In this document: one piece after another, positions 54,106 through 63,820 of the stretch
Position numbering within the stretch: position 1 is the stretch's first letter
Layout: each line of letters opens with the position of its first letter
From: Bradyrhizobium sp. ORS 285
Lineage (GTDB): Bacteria > Pseudomonadota > Alphaproteobacteria > Rhizobiales > Xanthobacteraceae
Assembly (NCBI RefSeq): GCF_900176205.1
Contig: NZ_LT859959.1
Location: 4,857,001 to 4,921,000, forward strand
Length of the DNA: 64,000 nt
Direction of reading: 5' to 3'
Notes under the pieces: generated by a model
Seen by the model: the letters and a program-made list of their open reading frames with translations, nothing else
The model's database searches: none
What the model was told of the DNA's origin: nothing
Program-made: the position numbers and the translations under genes

Positions 54106-54598
54106 GATGTTTCCTCTCCTGATCAGCTGCAACCGGCGGTCCGGTCGTCCTTGTCCCGGTCGATAGCATTGCGCCGTCGCGCTCGACAACCGCGGCAACT
54201 GCGGATCAGGTTTGAATGCCGTGGGCTCAGGTGCTTGATGGCGAACGCTTTTTTTCGCGGCACGGAACCGGCCGCGCAAACCGCGGGGGTCTCGCTCCGA
54301 CACGACTTCAACCCTGCTCGAGCAGCACCTGCGGCGAAGCAGGCAGCCCAGCTCCTCCCTCGCAAGCCACACGCCAGGACATCGCGATAAGCCGATGACC
54401 GCAGGAGACAATTTGCCTCTCGGTTCGGAGATGACGTCAAATGTGGGATGTCGGATGGCGGCCAGCGCGTTCCTTCTGCAACACGCCGTGAAATGATGGA
54501 CAAATCACAAGCGCACTTTCCGCTGCATTTGACGCGATGACGCGAAGCTTCCATGAAGATGCGCCCCTCCCGCGCCTTCTGCCCCGACAGGACCTGAC
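54106..54598. other. Spacer without a recognised gene
   Basis: The 493 bases between the divergent thiolase and symporter genes contain no frame with a ribosome-binding site and plausible composition. No FixK, BioR or other operator was recognised. A run of seven T follows GCGAACGC near 54250, without a clear hairpin. Confidence 0.55.
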
Positions 54599-55915
54599 AT
54601 GAGCAGTTCGACTTCGACCCTCGCCGCGCCCGCCGGCAGCGCCCGCCGCGCCTGGTGGAAAGAGCTGTGGGTTCAGGTCCTGATCGCGATGGCCGCGGGC
54701 ATCCTGCTCGGCGCGGTCAAGCCGGATCTCGGCGCGCAGATGCAGCCAATGGGCGACGCCTTCATCAAGGCGATCCGGATGTTGATCGCGCCGATCATCT
54801 TCTGCACCGTCGTCAACGGCATCGCGCACATGGCCGACATGGCCAAGGTCGGGCGCGTCGCGATCAAGGCGCTGGTCTATTTCGAGGTGGTGACGACGCT
54901 GGCGCTGATCATCGGGCTCGCAGCCGTGAACCTGTTTCAGCCGGGCGTCGGCATGAACGTCGACCCGGCGACGATCAACTCCGCGACCATCGAGCCCTAC
55001 GTCAAGCAGACCGCCGCGGTCGGCCTGGTGCCGTTCCTGCTCAACATCATCCCGCAGACCTTCGTCGGCGCCTTCGCCGAGGGCAACATACTCCAGGTTC
55101 TCTTCATCTCGGTCATGTGCGGCTTCGCCCTGATCTGGCTCGGCGACCGCGCCAAGGCGGTGACCGACGTGATCGAGGTCGCCGGCCAGATGATCTTCGG
55201 CGTCGTCCGGATCGTGATGTGGGCGGCGCCACTCGGCGCCTTCGGCGCGATCGCCTTCACCGTCGGCAAGTTCGGAATCGGCTCGCTCGCCAAGCTCGGC
55301 CTGCTGCTCGGCAGCTTCTATCTGACCTGCCTGATCTTCATCGCCGTCGTGCTCGGCCCAATCGCCGCCTTTGCCGGCTTCAGCCTGTGGAAGCTGATCC
55401 GCTACATCCGCGACGAGATCCTGGTCTGCATCGCCACCACCTCATCCGAGACCGTGCTGCCGCGCATGCTCGCCAAGCTGGAAGCGGCGGGCTGCGAGCG
55501 CAGCATCGTCGGCCTGGTCATTCCGACCGGCTACTCGTTCAATCTCGACGGCACCTGCCTCTACCTCGCCACCGCCGCGGTCTTCCTGGCGCAGGCCACC
55601 AACACCCATCTCGACATCGGCCATCAGATCGGTCTGCTGTTGATCCTGCTGGTGACCTCCAAAGGCGCGGCCGGCATCGCAGGCGCCGCCTTCGTCGTGC
55701 TCGCGGCGACGCTTGCTGCAACCGGCACCATTCCCGTCGCGAGCGTCGCGCTCGTGCTCGGCATCCATCGCCTGATGTCGCAGGGGCTGACGCCGACCAA
55801 CCTGATCGGCAACGCGGTCGCGACCATCGTCATTGCACGCTGGGAAAATGGATTGGACGCGGCGCGCCTCAAGCAGGTGCTGGATGGCGACAAAGTGGCA
55901 TCTGATGCAAATTGA
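54599..55915 (+). CDS. DctA-family dicarboxylate:cation symporter
   Basis: Membrane protein (438 aa) of the dicarboxylate/amino acid:cation symporter family. The serine-rich re-entrant loop is TTSSETVLPRM (about 281-291), the substrate site is PTGYSFNLDGTCLYLA, and LLLILLVTSKGAAGIAG is the second hairpin. It probably takes up succinate, fumarate or malate. Several DctA paralogues are usual in Bradyrhizobium, so the symbol dctA is not assigned. Confidence 0.92.
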   Translation: MSSSTSTLAAPAGSARRAWWKELWVQVLIAMAAGILLGAVKPDLGAQMQPMGDAFIKAIRMLIAPIIFCTVVNGIAHMADMAKVGRVAIKALVYFEVVTTLALIIGLAAVNLFQPGVGMNVDPATINSATIEPYVKQTAAVGLVPFLLNIIPQTFVGAFAEGNILQVLFISVMCGFALIWLGDRAKAVTDVIEVAGQMIFGVVRIVMWAAPLGAFGAIAFTVGKFGIGSLAKLGLLLGSFYLTCLIFIAVVLGPIAAFAGFSLWKLIRYIRDEILVCIATTSSETVLPRMLAKLEAAGCERSIVGLVIPTGYSFNLDGTCLYLATAAVFLAQATNTHLDIGHQIGLLLILLVTSKGAAGIAGAAFVVLAATLAATGTIPVASVALVLGIHRLMSQGLTPTNLIGNAVATIVIARWENGLDAARLKQVLDGDKVASDAN

Positions 55916-56155
55916 AATCATCCGCATAGATACGAATTTGCTTTGGCTGCCATGACGCCGATCAAACGGCGCATGACCTAAAATTAATAGTTATCTCCTT
56001 CGTCCCGTCGCTTCGCTCAGCTAATGAAGCGGAACGGACGACTGATGGTCTGCGTGGTCGCGTCCGAAACGATCAGAAACGTTCACGGAGCGAGCGCCTG
56101 CGGACAACGGTCTCGCCACACCATCGGTGTGCATGACGATCACTCGGAGATGACG

Positions 56156-57073
56156 ATGAACAAGCAGCTGCTGCTCAAACTCCACCGCTGGATCAGCCTG
56201 ACCTTCGCGCTGCCTTTGCTCGTGATCATCGTCACCGGACTGATCCTGTCCTTCGAGCCGATGGCGCAGGTCGCAGCCGTGAAGCCCGGCAGCGTCGACC
56301 CGGCGCGCGTGGTCGCGCTCATCAAGCAATATGATCCGGACGGCAAGGCGCGCGGCATCTCGATTAATCCGACGGCGCAGCATCTGACCTTGCAGGGACG
56401 GCCCGGCACCGAGCTGGACATGACCACCGGCGCCGTCGCGGACAAGCCTGCGATGTCGGGCGTGTTTCAGTGGGCGCGCATGACGCATGAGCACCTGATC
56501 GGGATCGAGGGCCTCACGACGATCTCCACGATCGGGATGATCGTCATCATGATCATCGGCATCCTGATGGGGCTGCCGCGGCTGCGCAACACGCTGTCCG
56601 GCTGGCACAAGGGCGCCGCGTGGTTCACGCTGCCGCTGATCCTGCTGAGCCCGTTGACCGGCGTTCTGCTCGACCCCAGCAACAGCTTCTTCAGCGCGCC
56701 GGCGACGGCGGCCAAGCGCGTCTCCTTGACGGAGGCGGTCAGCATCGTCGCCAGGGATCATGATCTCGCGACCGTCAACATGATCGGTAGCCGCGGCGGG
56801 CGGATGATGGCACGGATCATCGAGGGCGACGAGTTGCGCGCCTATGCCGTGACGGCCGACGGCCTCTCCGCGCTGCCGCGCAACTGGGTGCGGCTGCTGC
56901 ACGAGGGCAGCTGGTCGCTGATCGGCAGCGCCGCGAACGTGATGATCTCGGTGGTGCTGCTCGCCCTGCTCATCACCGGCGTGCTGATCTGGACGCAGCG
57001 CCGGCTGCGCCGGCCGAAGCGGATGCGCGAGATCAAGGTCGAACCGGCCGTCGCGACATCCTCTCCATCCTGA
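56156..57073 (+). CDS. PepSY-associated membrane protein
   Basis: Protein of 305 aa with four predicted helices and two periplasmic loops, of the PepSY_TM type. The helix KLHRWISLTFALPLLVIIVTG, the motif TLSGWHKGAAWFTLP and the C-terminal VLIWTQRRLRRPKR are typical. Relatives include ferric-reductase-like membrane proteins beside siderophore receptors, but no such partner is adjacent. The start has GGAG 6 bases upstream. It converges on the TetR gene. Confidence 0.82.
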   Translation: MNKQLLLKLHRWISLTFALPLLVIIVTGLILSFEPMAQVAAVKPGSVDPARVVALIKQYDPDGKARGISINPTAQHLTLQGRPGTELDMTTGAVADKPAMSGVFQWARMTHEHLIGIEGLTTISTIGMIVIMIIGILMGLPRLRNTLSGWHKGAAWFTLPLILLSPLTGVLLDPSNSFFSAPATAAKRVSLTEAVSIVARDHDLATVNMIGSRGGRMMARIIEGDELRAYAVTADGLSALPRNWVRLLHEGSWSLIGSAANVMISVVLLALLITGVLIWTQRRLRRPKRMREIKVEPAVATSSPS

Positions 57074-57076
57074 CGT

Positions 57077-57820
57077 TCATCGCCGTCGCGAGGGCCGAGG
57101 TCGAAGGGCCGCCTTCAAAGCTGATTTTGAAGCGGCCTTCGATACAGGCTTGGAAGCCGCCCTTCGCCCTGCCTTCGGCCGCCCATAGGCCGCGATGAAA
57201 ACCTTGATCCCGCCCTCGAGCTGAGCGCGGCATTCGGCCGGGCTCGGCGCCTGCATCGACAGCGCCCACGTCAAAGGCAGCCGCCCCTGGATCAGCGTGA
57301 GAAACTGCGTCGCGGCCAATCTGACATTGCCGATATCGAGCAATCCCTGCTTCTGCGCCGCGCGCAGGAACGCCGCGACCTCGGCATCGCAGCGGTCCGG
57401 TCCCGCCTTCATGAAGGCCTGCGCGACCGCCGGGTAGCGCGAGGCGCAGGCCATGATCAGCCGGTGCATCGCCAATCCGCGATCATCCAGAAACATCGAT
57501 AGGAACCGGCGCGCAATGTCGCGCAGATCCCTTTCGAGCGTGATGATCTCACCAGTCTCGATCCACAGCGGCTCACGCCGCCGCCCACAATCGTCCTCGA
57601 CCAGCGCCAGCAGCAGCGCATCCTTGTCGGCGAAATGCCCGTACAGCGTCGCCTTCGACACGCCGGCCAGCCGCGCGATCGCATCGACGCTGGTGTTGTC
57701 GAACCCGCCTTCGAGAAACAGCGTTCGCGCGCTGTCGAGAATTTGAGCATGCTTGAGCTCGCCGCGACCCGCGGGCGCGAGAGCCACTGAAGAGCCGGCT
57801 TGCGAAGAAGATGTGACCAT
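57077..57820 (-). CDS. TetR-family regulator of the RND efflux operon
   Basis: Regulator of 247 aa. The N-terminal helix-turn-helix contains TSVDAIARLAGVSKATLYGHF (about 45-66), followed by an all-alpha ligand domain. The last ~30 residues are rich in Lys, Ala and Arg and look like an added basic tail. It is divergent from the RND efflux genes and probably represses them. The start MVTSSSQ has AGGA 6 bases upstream. Confidence 0.88.
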   Translation of the reverse strand: MVTSSSQAGSSVALAPAGRGELKHAQILDSARTLFLEGGFDNTSVDAIARLAGVSKATLYGHFADKDALLLALVEDDCGRRREPLWIETGEIITLERDLRDIARRFLSMFLDDRGLAMHRLIMACASRYPAVAQAFMKAGPDRCDAEVAAFLRAAQKQGLLDIGNVRLAATQFLTLIQGRLPLTWALSMQAPSPAECRAQLEGGIKVFIAAYGRPKAGRRAASKPVSKAASKSALKAALRPRPSRRR

Positions 57821-57843
57821 GCCGCTTCCTAGCACCAACGTGA

Positions 57844-57854
57844 CTTGACTCAAG
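57844..57854. promoter_or_regulatory. Candidate operator between tetR and the efflux operon
   Basis: CTTGA-C-TCAAG is a small inverted repeat in the 84-base divergent spacer, 24 bases before the TetR start and 50 before the efflux operon. TetR-type repressors often use such sites. It could be chance. Confidence 0.35.
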
Positions 57855-57904
57855 CCTGACACGACAAGCATGGTCGCTCAACAAGAACGAAACGGTTTAG
57901 TTTT

Positions 57905-59485
57905 ATGTCTGATCATGTCGGAATGTTTCCCGCCTCGCCGAGGCCGGTCCCGCGGCGCGGTGCGATCCCCGTTTCGCTTGGCGTCGTCAGTTGCAGCGTG
58001 CTGCTTGCGTCCTGCGCTGTCGGCCCCGATTTCATGTCGCCGGACGCGCCGGTCGCGACCGGATACGTCCGCGAGCAGCGGCTCGGTTCGACCGCGAGCG
58101 CCGTCACGCCGGGCGGCAACGCGCAGAGCTTCGCACCCGGGAGTGATCTGCCCGGCGTCTGGTGGGGGCTGTTTCACTCACGGCAGCTCAATGCTTTCGT
58201 CGAAGAGGCGATTCGCAATCATCCCGACATCGAGGCCGCACAGCTGGCGCTGCGCGCCGCGCGCGAGAACGCGCTGTCGCAGCAGGGCGCGCTGTTTCCG
58301 CAGGTGAGCGCCAGCGGCTCCGCCGAGCGCACGCAAGGCTCGAGCACGCAGCAGGGTCAATGGCCCGGCCAGACCTCGCTCTACACGCTCTATGGTGCCT
58401 CCGTCAGCGTCAGCTACGCGCTCGACCTGTGGGGCGGCACGCGGCGCCAGGTGGAGGCGCTGCAGGCGCAGGCGGACTATCAGGGCTTCAAGATGGAGGC
58501 GACCTATCTGGCGCTGACCGCCAATGTCGTGACCGCGGCGATCACCGACGCCTCGCTGCGCGACCAGATCGCGGCCACCGAGGAGATCATCAAGGCCGAG
58601 ACTGATCAACTCAACCGCATCCAGCACCAGTTCGACGTCGGCGCGATCTCGAAATCCGATGTGCTGTCGCAGGAAGCCACGCTGGCGCAGGCCAAGGCGA
58701 CCCTGGCCCCGCTGCAGAAGCAACTGGCGCAGCAGCGCAACCAGCTGATGGCCTATCTCGGCCGGCTGCCCAGTCAGGACCGCGGCGAGCATGTGACGCT
58801 GGCGGAGCTGAGGCTGCCGCGGAAGCTGCCCGTCTCCCTGCCCTCCTCGCTCGTCCGCCAGCGTCCCGACATCCGGCAGGCCGAGGCGACCTTGCACCAG
58901 GCGACAGCAACAGTCGGCGTCGGCATTGCCAATCTTCTCCCGCAGGTGACGCTGTCGGGCAGCTACGGCGCGAGCGGGCCGGAGCGATTGTTCTCGCCGA
59001 CGACCCTGGTGTGGGAAGCGGCTTCCAGCGTCAGCCAGAAGCTGATCGACGGTGGCGCGCTGTATCACACCAAGGAGGCCGACGTTGCGACCTTCGAGCA
59101 GGATCTGTCGCTGTACAAGAGCACGGTCATCACCGCGTTCCAGAACGTCGCCGACTCGCTGCGCGCGATCCAATATGACGCCGAGGCACTGAAGGCGCAG
59201 GCGGCCGCTGAGAAAGCCACCGCCGACAGCCTCGCGATGGCGATCGAGCAGTTCAAGAGCGGCGCCGTGCCCTACGCCAACGTCATCACGGCGCAGCAAT
59301 CCTATCTCAACGCGCGCGTCTCCCGCGTCAAATCGCAGGCCACCCGTTTCACCGACACCGCCGCGTTGTTCCAGGCGCTCGGCGGCGGCTGGTGGAATCG
59401 GCAGGACGAGACACCAGCGGCGCTGCCGCGCGCCAACCCCGGCTATTTCGCCGGCCCCAATCGGACCATCCAGGAAGCGATGTAA
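57905..59485 (+). CDS. RND efflux outer-membrane lipoprotein, NodT family
   Basis: Outer-membrane channel protein (526 aa) of the TolC/OprM type. The lipobox is LLASC with Cys37 as the acylated residue. Two repeats of the OEP domain follow, including NHPDIEAAQLALRAAREN and RQRPDIRQAEATLHQATA. It should form the exit duct for the downstream pump. It is the first gene of the efflux operon; the stop overlaps the next ATG by one base. Confidence 0.93.
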   Translation: MSDHVGMFPASPRPVPRRGAIPVSLGVVSCSVLLASCAVGPDFMSPDAPVATGYVREQRLGSTASAVTPGGNAQSFAPGSDLPGVWWGLFHSRQLNAFVEEAIRNHPDIEAAQLALRAARENALSQQGALFPQVSASGSAERTQGSSTQQGQWPGQTSLYTLYGASVSVSYALDLWGGTRRQVEALQAQADYQGFKMEATYLALTANVVTAAITDASLRDQIAATEEIIKAETDQLNRIQHQFDVGAISKSDVLSQEATLAQAKATLAPLQKQLAQQRNQLMAYLGRLPSQDRGEHVTLAELRLPRKLPVSLPSSLVRQRPDIRQAEATLHQATATVGVGIANLLPQVTLSGSYGASGPERLFSPTTLVWEAASSVSQKLIDGGALYHTKEADVATFEQDLSLYKSTVITAFQNVADSLRAIQYDAEALKAQAAAEKATADSLAMAIEQFKSGAVPYANVITAQQSYLNARVSRVKSQATRFTDTAALFQALGGGWWNRQDETPAALPRANPGYFAGPNRTIQEAM

Positions 59486-60600
59486 TGAAGAAGCGCATGA
59501 CGATCATGCTGGCCGCCATGGCCGTTCTGTTCGGCGGCCTCTACGGATTCCAGACGTTCAAGGGCATCATGATCGCCAAGGCGATCGGCGCCATGGCCAA
59601 CCCGCCGCAGACGATCTCGACCACTGTCGCGGCGACCGCGCCGTGGCGCTCCAATCTCACCGCGGTCGGCTCGCTGCGCGCCGTCAACGGCGCGGACCTG
59701 GCGCTGCAGGCCTCCGGCATCGTGCAGAGCATCCAGTTCAATTCCGGCGATTCGGTCGAGGCCGGTCAGCCGCTGCTGCAGCTCGTCGCGACCGACGACG
59801 TCGCCAAGCTGCAGTCACTGCAGGCCACCGCCGAGAACGCCGCTATCGTCGTCAAGCGCGACGAGGAGCAGATCAAGTTCAACGCCGTGAGCCAGGCGAC
59901 GCTCGACAGCGACCGCGCCAACCTGAAGAACGCGCAGGCGCTGGTTGCTCAACAGAAGGCCGTCGTCGAACAGAAGACCTTGAAGGCCCCGTTCGCCGGC
60001 CGGCTCGGCATCCGCGCCGTCGACCTCGGACAATATCTCAGCGCCGGCACCACCATCGTCACCCTGCAGAGCCTCGACCCGATCTTCGTCGACTTCTACC
60101 TGCCGCAGCAGTCGCTCGCCGATATCAGGATCGGCCAGGACGTCGGCATCTCAGTCGACGCCTTTCCGGGTGAGCGCTTCACCGGTCAGATCTCGGCCAT
60201 CAATGCCAAGGTCGATTCCACCAGCCGCAACGTCCAGGTCCGCGCCACCCTGCACAATGAAAAAGCGCGCCTGCTGCCGGGCATGTTCGCCAAGGTCGAG
60301 ATCGGAATTGGCCAGCCCGAGCAGCTCGTGACCCTGCCGCTGACGGCCGTCGTCAGCAATCCCTATGGCGACCTCGTCTATGTCGTCGACGATCTCAAGG
60401 ACGGCCAGGGCAAGGCGCGGCAGATGTTCATCAAGAGCAAGCCGGCCAAGGGCGATCGCATCGCGATCACCGACGGTGTCAAGCCGGGCGAGACGGTGGT
60501 GATCGCCGGACAGATCAAGCTGCGCAATGGCAGCCCCGTGAAGATCGATAACTCGCACGTCCCGGTGGCCGAAGCCGCCCCGAACGTCGTCGATCAGTAA
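59485..60600 (+). CDS. RND efflux periplasmic adaptor (membrane fusion protein)
   Basis: Adaptor (371 aa) linking the inner-membrane pump to the outer channel. One N-terminal membrane segment (about 5-22) is followed by the lipoyl-like segments ALQASGIVQSIQFNSGDSVEAG and APFAGRLGIRAVDLGQYL. Between them is a helical hairpin with Lys- and Gln-rich stretches. It belongs to the HlyD/AcrA-type family. It starts at the stop codon of the NodT-like gene (TAATG). Confidence 0.94.
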   Translation: MKKRMTIMLAAMAVLFGGLYGFQTFKGIMIAKAIGAMANPPQTISTTVAATAPWRSNLTAVGSLRAVNGADLALQASGIVQSIQFNSGDSVEAGQPLLQLVATDDVAKLQSLQATAENAAIVVKRDEEQIKFNAVSQATLDSDRANLKNAQALVAQQKAVVEQKTLKAPFAGRLGIRAVDLGQYLSAGTTIVTLQSLDPIFVDFYLPQQSLADIRIGQDVGISVDAFPGERFTGQISAINAKVDSTSRNVQVRATLHNEKARLLPGMFAKVEIGIGQPEQLVTLPLTAVVSNPYGDLVYVVDDLKDGQGKARQMFIKSKPAKGDRIAITDGVKPGETVVIAGQIKLRNGSPVKIDNSHVPVAEAAPNVVDQ

Positions 60601-60628
60601 CCGCGCAAGCCCACGCTCAGAGCCTCCC

Positions 60629-63600
60629 ATGCGTTTTACAGACATCTTCATCCGCCGGCCGGTGCTGGCGCTCGTGGTCAGCGCGCTGATCCTCGTGCTC
60701 GGCCTGCGCTCGATGACGACGCTCGCGATCCTGCAATATCCGCGCACGCAGAACGCCATCGTGACGGTCAGCACGGCCTATGCCGGCGCCGATTCCGACA
60801 TCATCGCGGGCTTCATCACGACGCCGCTGGAGAACGCGATCGCCCAGGCCAACGGCATCGACTACATGACCTCGACCAGCGTCACCGGCAGCAGCACCAT
60901 CACCGTGAACCTGCGGCTCAACTATGACTCCGGCAAGGCGATGACCGAGATCAACGCCAAGGTGAATTCGGTGCTGAACCAGCTGCCGACCGGCACGCAG
61001 CAGCCGACCCTGACCTTGAAGGTCGGCCAGACCATCGACGCGATGTATATCGGCTTTGCCAGCGACGTTCTGGCGCCGAACCAGATCACGGACTATCTCA
61101 CCCGCGTGGTGCAACCGAAGCTGCAGGCCGTCTCCGGCGTGCAGACCGCGGAATTGCTCGGCGCCAAGAAGTTCGCGCTGCGCGCCTGGCTCGATCCGGA
61201 CAAGCTCGCCGCCTACGGCCTGACCGCGACGGACGTGTCGACCGCGCTGTCGGGCAACGACTACATCTCGGGTCTCGGCACCACCAAGGGCCGCCTGGTG
61301 CAGGTCGACCTCGCCGCCGCGACCAATCTGCATTCGCTGGAGCAGTACCGCAATCTCGTCGTCAAGCAGGTCAACGGCGCGATTATCCGCCTGCGCGACG
61401 TCGCCAACGTCACACTCGGCAACGATGATTACGACAGCGCGACCCGCTTCAACGGCAAGACGGCCGTCTATATCGGCATCCAGGCGGCGCCGACCGCCAA
61501 CCTGCTCGACGTCATCAACGGCGTGAAGGCGGTGTTGCCGGACCTGCAGCGGCAACTGCCGAACGGGATCACCAGCGAGGTGCTCTACGACTCCACCGAC
61601 TTCGTGAATTCCTCGATCGACGAGGTGGTCCATACGCTGGTCGAAGCCATCGCCATCGTCATCGTCGTGGTGTTCATGTTCCTAGGCTCATGGCGCTCGG
61701 TGCTGATCCCGGTGATCGCGATCCCGCTGTCGCTGATCGGCACCTTCGGCCTGATGCTGCTAATGGGCTTCTCGATCAATCTCCTGACCCTGCTGGCGCT
61801 GGTGCTCGCAATCGGCCTCGTCGTTGATGACGCCATCATCGTGGTCGAGGCGGTTCACCGGCTGATCGACGAGGGTGTTGCGCCGCTCGACGCGGCGATC
61901 CAGTCGGCACGCGCGCTGGCGAGCCCGATCATCGCCATGACCGTGGTGCTGATCGCCGTCTACGTGCCCGTCGGCTTCCAGGGCGGCCTCACCGGCGCGC
62001 TATTCACCGAATTCGCCTTCACGCTCGCCGGTGCGGTCACGGTGTCCGCCGTGATCGCGCTGACCTTGTCGCCGATGAACTGCGCCTGGCTGCTGCGCCG
62101 AACCGAGCGCGGCGCCACCACCTTGGAGGCACGGCTGGTCCGCACCATCGACCATGTGCTCGAACGTCTCGCCCACGCCTACCGCCGCGGGCTCGAAAGC
62201 GTCTTCACCACCAAGCCCGTCGTCGTCGTGTTCGCGCTGCTGCTGCTGGCGATGATCCCCTGGCTCTATGTCAGCTCGACCAGCGAGCTCGCCCCGGACG
62301 AGGACCAGGGCATCGTGCTGTCGCTGACCAATTCCGCGCCCTCGGCCACGCTCGAGCAGCGCGAATTCTACGGCCAGCAATTGTTCGGCCTGATCGCGCA
62401 GCGCCCCGAGACGCGCACCGTGTTCCAGATCGACACCCCGACGCAGGCGATCGGCGGCTGGGTGCTGAAACCCTGGGATCAGCGCAAGGCGACGACCAAG
62501 ACGCTGCAGCCGGAATTCCAGCAGATGCTGAACGGCATCGCCGGCGCCCGCTCGGTCGCCTTCCAGCCCGCACCGCTGCCGGGCAGCAACGGCCTGCCGG
62601 TCCAGTTCGTCATCGGCACCACCGGAGCGTTCTCCGAGCTCAACGACGTCTCCCGCGAGTTCATGGCGAAGGCGCTGGCGAGCGGTAAGTTCATCTTCCT
62701 CGACACCGACCTGAAGATCGACAAGCCGCAGACCACGGTCGTGTTCGACCGCGACAAGGCCGCCGATCTCGGCCTGAAGATGAGCGATCTCGGCGGCGCG
62801 CTCGCGACCATGCTCGGCGGCAACTATCTCGATTATTTCAGCCTGGAGGGCCGGTCCTACAAGGTGATCCCGCAGGTCCGGCAGAACGATCGCCTGACCG
62901 ATCATCAGCTGCTCGACTATTCGATCCGGAGCAGCGGCAACACGATGGTGCCGCTCTCAACCGTCGCCCGGCTCGAGCACAAGACCATCCCGGAATCGAT
63001 CAACCACTTCCAGCAGATCAACGCCGCGACGATCTCGGGCGTGGCGATGCCGGGCGTGGCGATGGGCGATGCGCTCGCCAGCCTGAAGGAGCTCGCGACG
63101 TCGCTGCCCTCGGGCTACTCGATCGACTGTGGTGGCGCGTCGCGGCAGCTCGAGCAGGAATCCGGCGGCTTCGTCACCACCTTCGTATTCGCGCTGATCA
63201 TCATCTTCCTGGCGCTCGCCGCCCTCTTCAACAGCTTCGTCGACCCGATCATCATCCTGGTGTCGGTGCCGATGTCGCTCGCCGGCGCCCTGATCTTCAT
63301 CAGCCTCGGCATCGGCGGCGCCAGCATCAACATCTACACCCAGGTCGGCCTCGTCACCCTGATGGGCCTCGTCAGCAAGCACGGCATCCTGATGGTGGAG
63401 GTCGCCAATGAGCTGCGCGAGCACGGCAAGGACCGCACCGAGGCGATCATCGAGGCCGCCACGATCCGATTGCGGCCGATCCTGATGACGACCGCGGCGA
63501 TGGTGCTCGGCGTGATCCCGCTGATCGCGGCCAGCGGCGCCGGCGCGGTGTCGCGCTTCAACATGGGTCTCGTGATCGCCACCGGGCTCGCCATCGGTAC

Positions 63601-63715
63601 CCTGTTCACGCTGTTCGTGGTGCCCGTCGCCTATGCCCTGATCGCCCATCGCGGAACGGCGCATGAGGCAGCGGCCCATGGCGGAGACGCCCCGGCCGTG
63701 CCCTCGGAAGCGTAG
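60629..63715 (+). CDS. RND efflux pump, inner-membrane permease (HAE1 type)
   Basis: Proton-driven multidrug-type pump (1028 aa) with twelve predicted helices and two large periplasmic loops. LALVLAIGLVVDDAIIVVEA in the fourth helix region carries the two Asp residues of the proton pathway. FMFLGSWRSVLIPVIAIPLS and VGLVTLMGLVSKHGILMVE are the paired helices of the repeat. Length and motifs are those of the AcrB/MexB family. The substrate is unknown. Third gene of the TetR-controlled operon. Confidence 0.95.
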   Translation: MRFTDIFIRRPVLALVVSALILVLGLRSMTTLAILQYPRTQNAIVTVSTAYAGADSDIIAGFITTPLENAIAQANGIDYMTSTSVTGSSTITVNLRLNYDSGKAMTEINAKVNSVLNQLPTGTQQPTLTLKVGQTIDAMYIGFASDVLAPNQITDYLTRVVQPKLQAVSGVQTAELLGAKKFALRAWLDPDKLAAYGLTATDVSTALSGNDYISGLGTTKGRLVQVDLAAATNLHSLEQYRNLVVKQVNGAIIRLRDVANVTLGNDDYDSATRFNGKTAVYIGIQAAPTANLLDVINGVKAVLPDLQRQLPNGITSEVLYDSTDFVNSSIDEVVHTLVEAIAIVIVVVFMFLGSWRSVLIPVIAIPLSLIGTFGLMLLMGFSINLLTLLALVLAIGLVVDDAIIVVEAVHRLIDEGVAPLDAAIQSARALASPIIAMTVVLIAVYVPVGFQGGLTGALFTEFAFTLAGAVTVSAVIALTLSPMNCAWLLRRTERGATTLEARLVRTIDHVLERLAHAYRRGLESVFTTKPVVVVFALLLLAMIPWLYVSSTSELAPDEDQGIVLSLTNSAPSATLEQREFYGQQLFGLIAQRPETRTVFQIDTPTQAIGGWVLKPWDQRKATTKTLQPEFQQMLNGIAGARSVAFQPAPLPGSNGLPVQFVIGTTGAFSELNDVSREFMAKALASGKFIFLDTDLKIDKPQTTVVFDRDKAADLGLKMSDLGGALATMLGGNYLDYFSLEGRSYKVIPQVRQNDRLTDHQLLDYSIRSSGNTMVPLSTVARLEHKTIPESINHFQQINAATISGVAMPGVAMGDALASLKELATSLPSGYSIDCGGASRQLEQESGGFVTTFVFALIIIFLALAALFNSFVDPIIILVSVPMSLAGALIFISLGIGGASINIYTQVGLVTLMGLVSKHGILMVEVANELREHGKDRTEAIIEAATIRLRPILMTTAAMVLGVIPLIAASGAGAVSRFNMGLVIATGLAIGTLFTLFVVPVAYALIAHRGTAHEAAAHGGDAPAVPSEA

Positions 63716-63763
63716 CAGGATCAACGACTTGAATGGAGATTCGAAAATCAACATCGGCAGCGA

Positions 63764-63804
63764 TTGACAAACGACACTTGTAAACGATATATCGTTCGTA
63801 CGAA
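63764..63804 (+). promoter_or_regulatory. Promoter with palindromic operators before the PadR-like gene
   Basis: TTGACA (63764-63769) lies 17 bases before ATATAT (63787-63792), a good sigma-70-type promoter. The -10 is inside the perfect 14-base palindrome AACGATATATCGTT (63783-63796). TTCGTACGAA, a 10-base palindrome, follows directly (63795-63804). It looks like an autoregulated repressor site. Confidence 0.7.
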
Positions 63805-63820
63805 ACGGAGATCATATCGT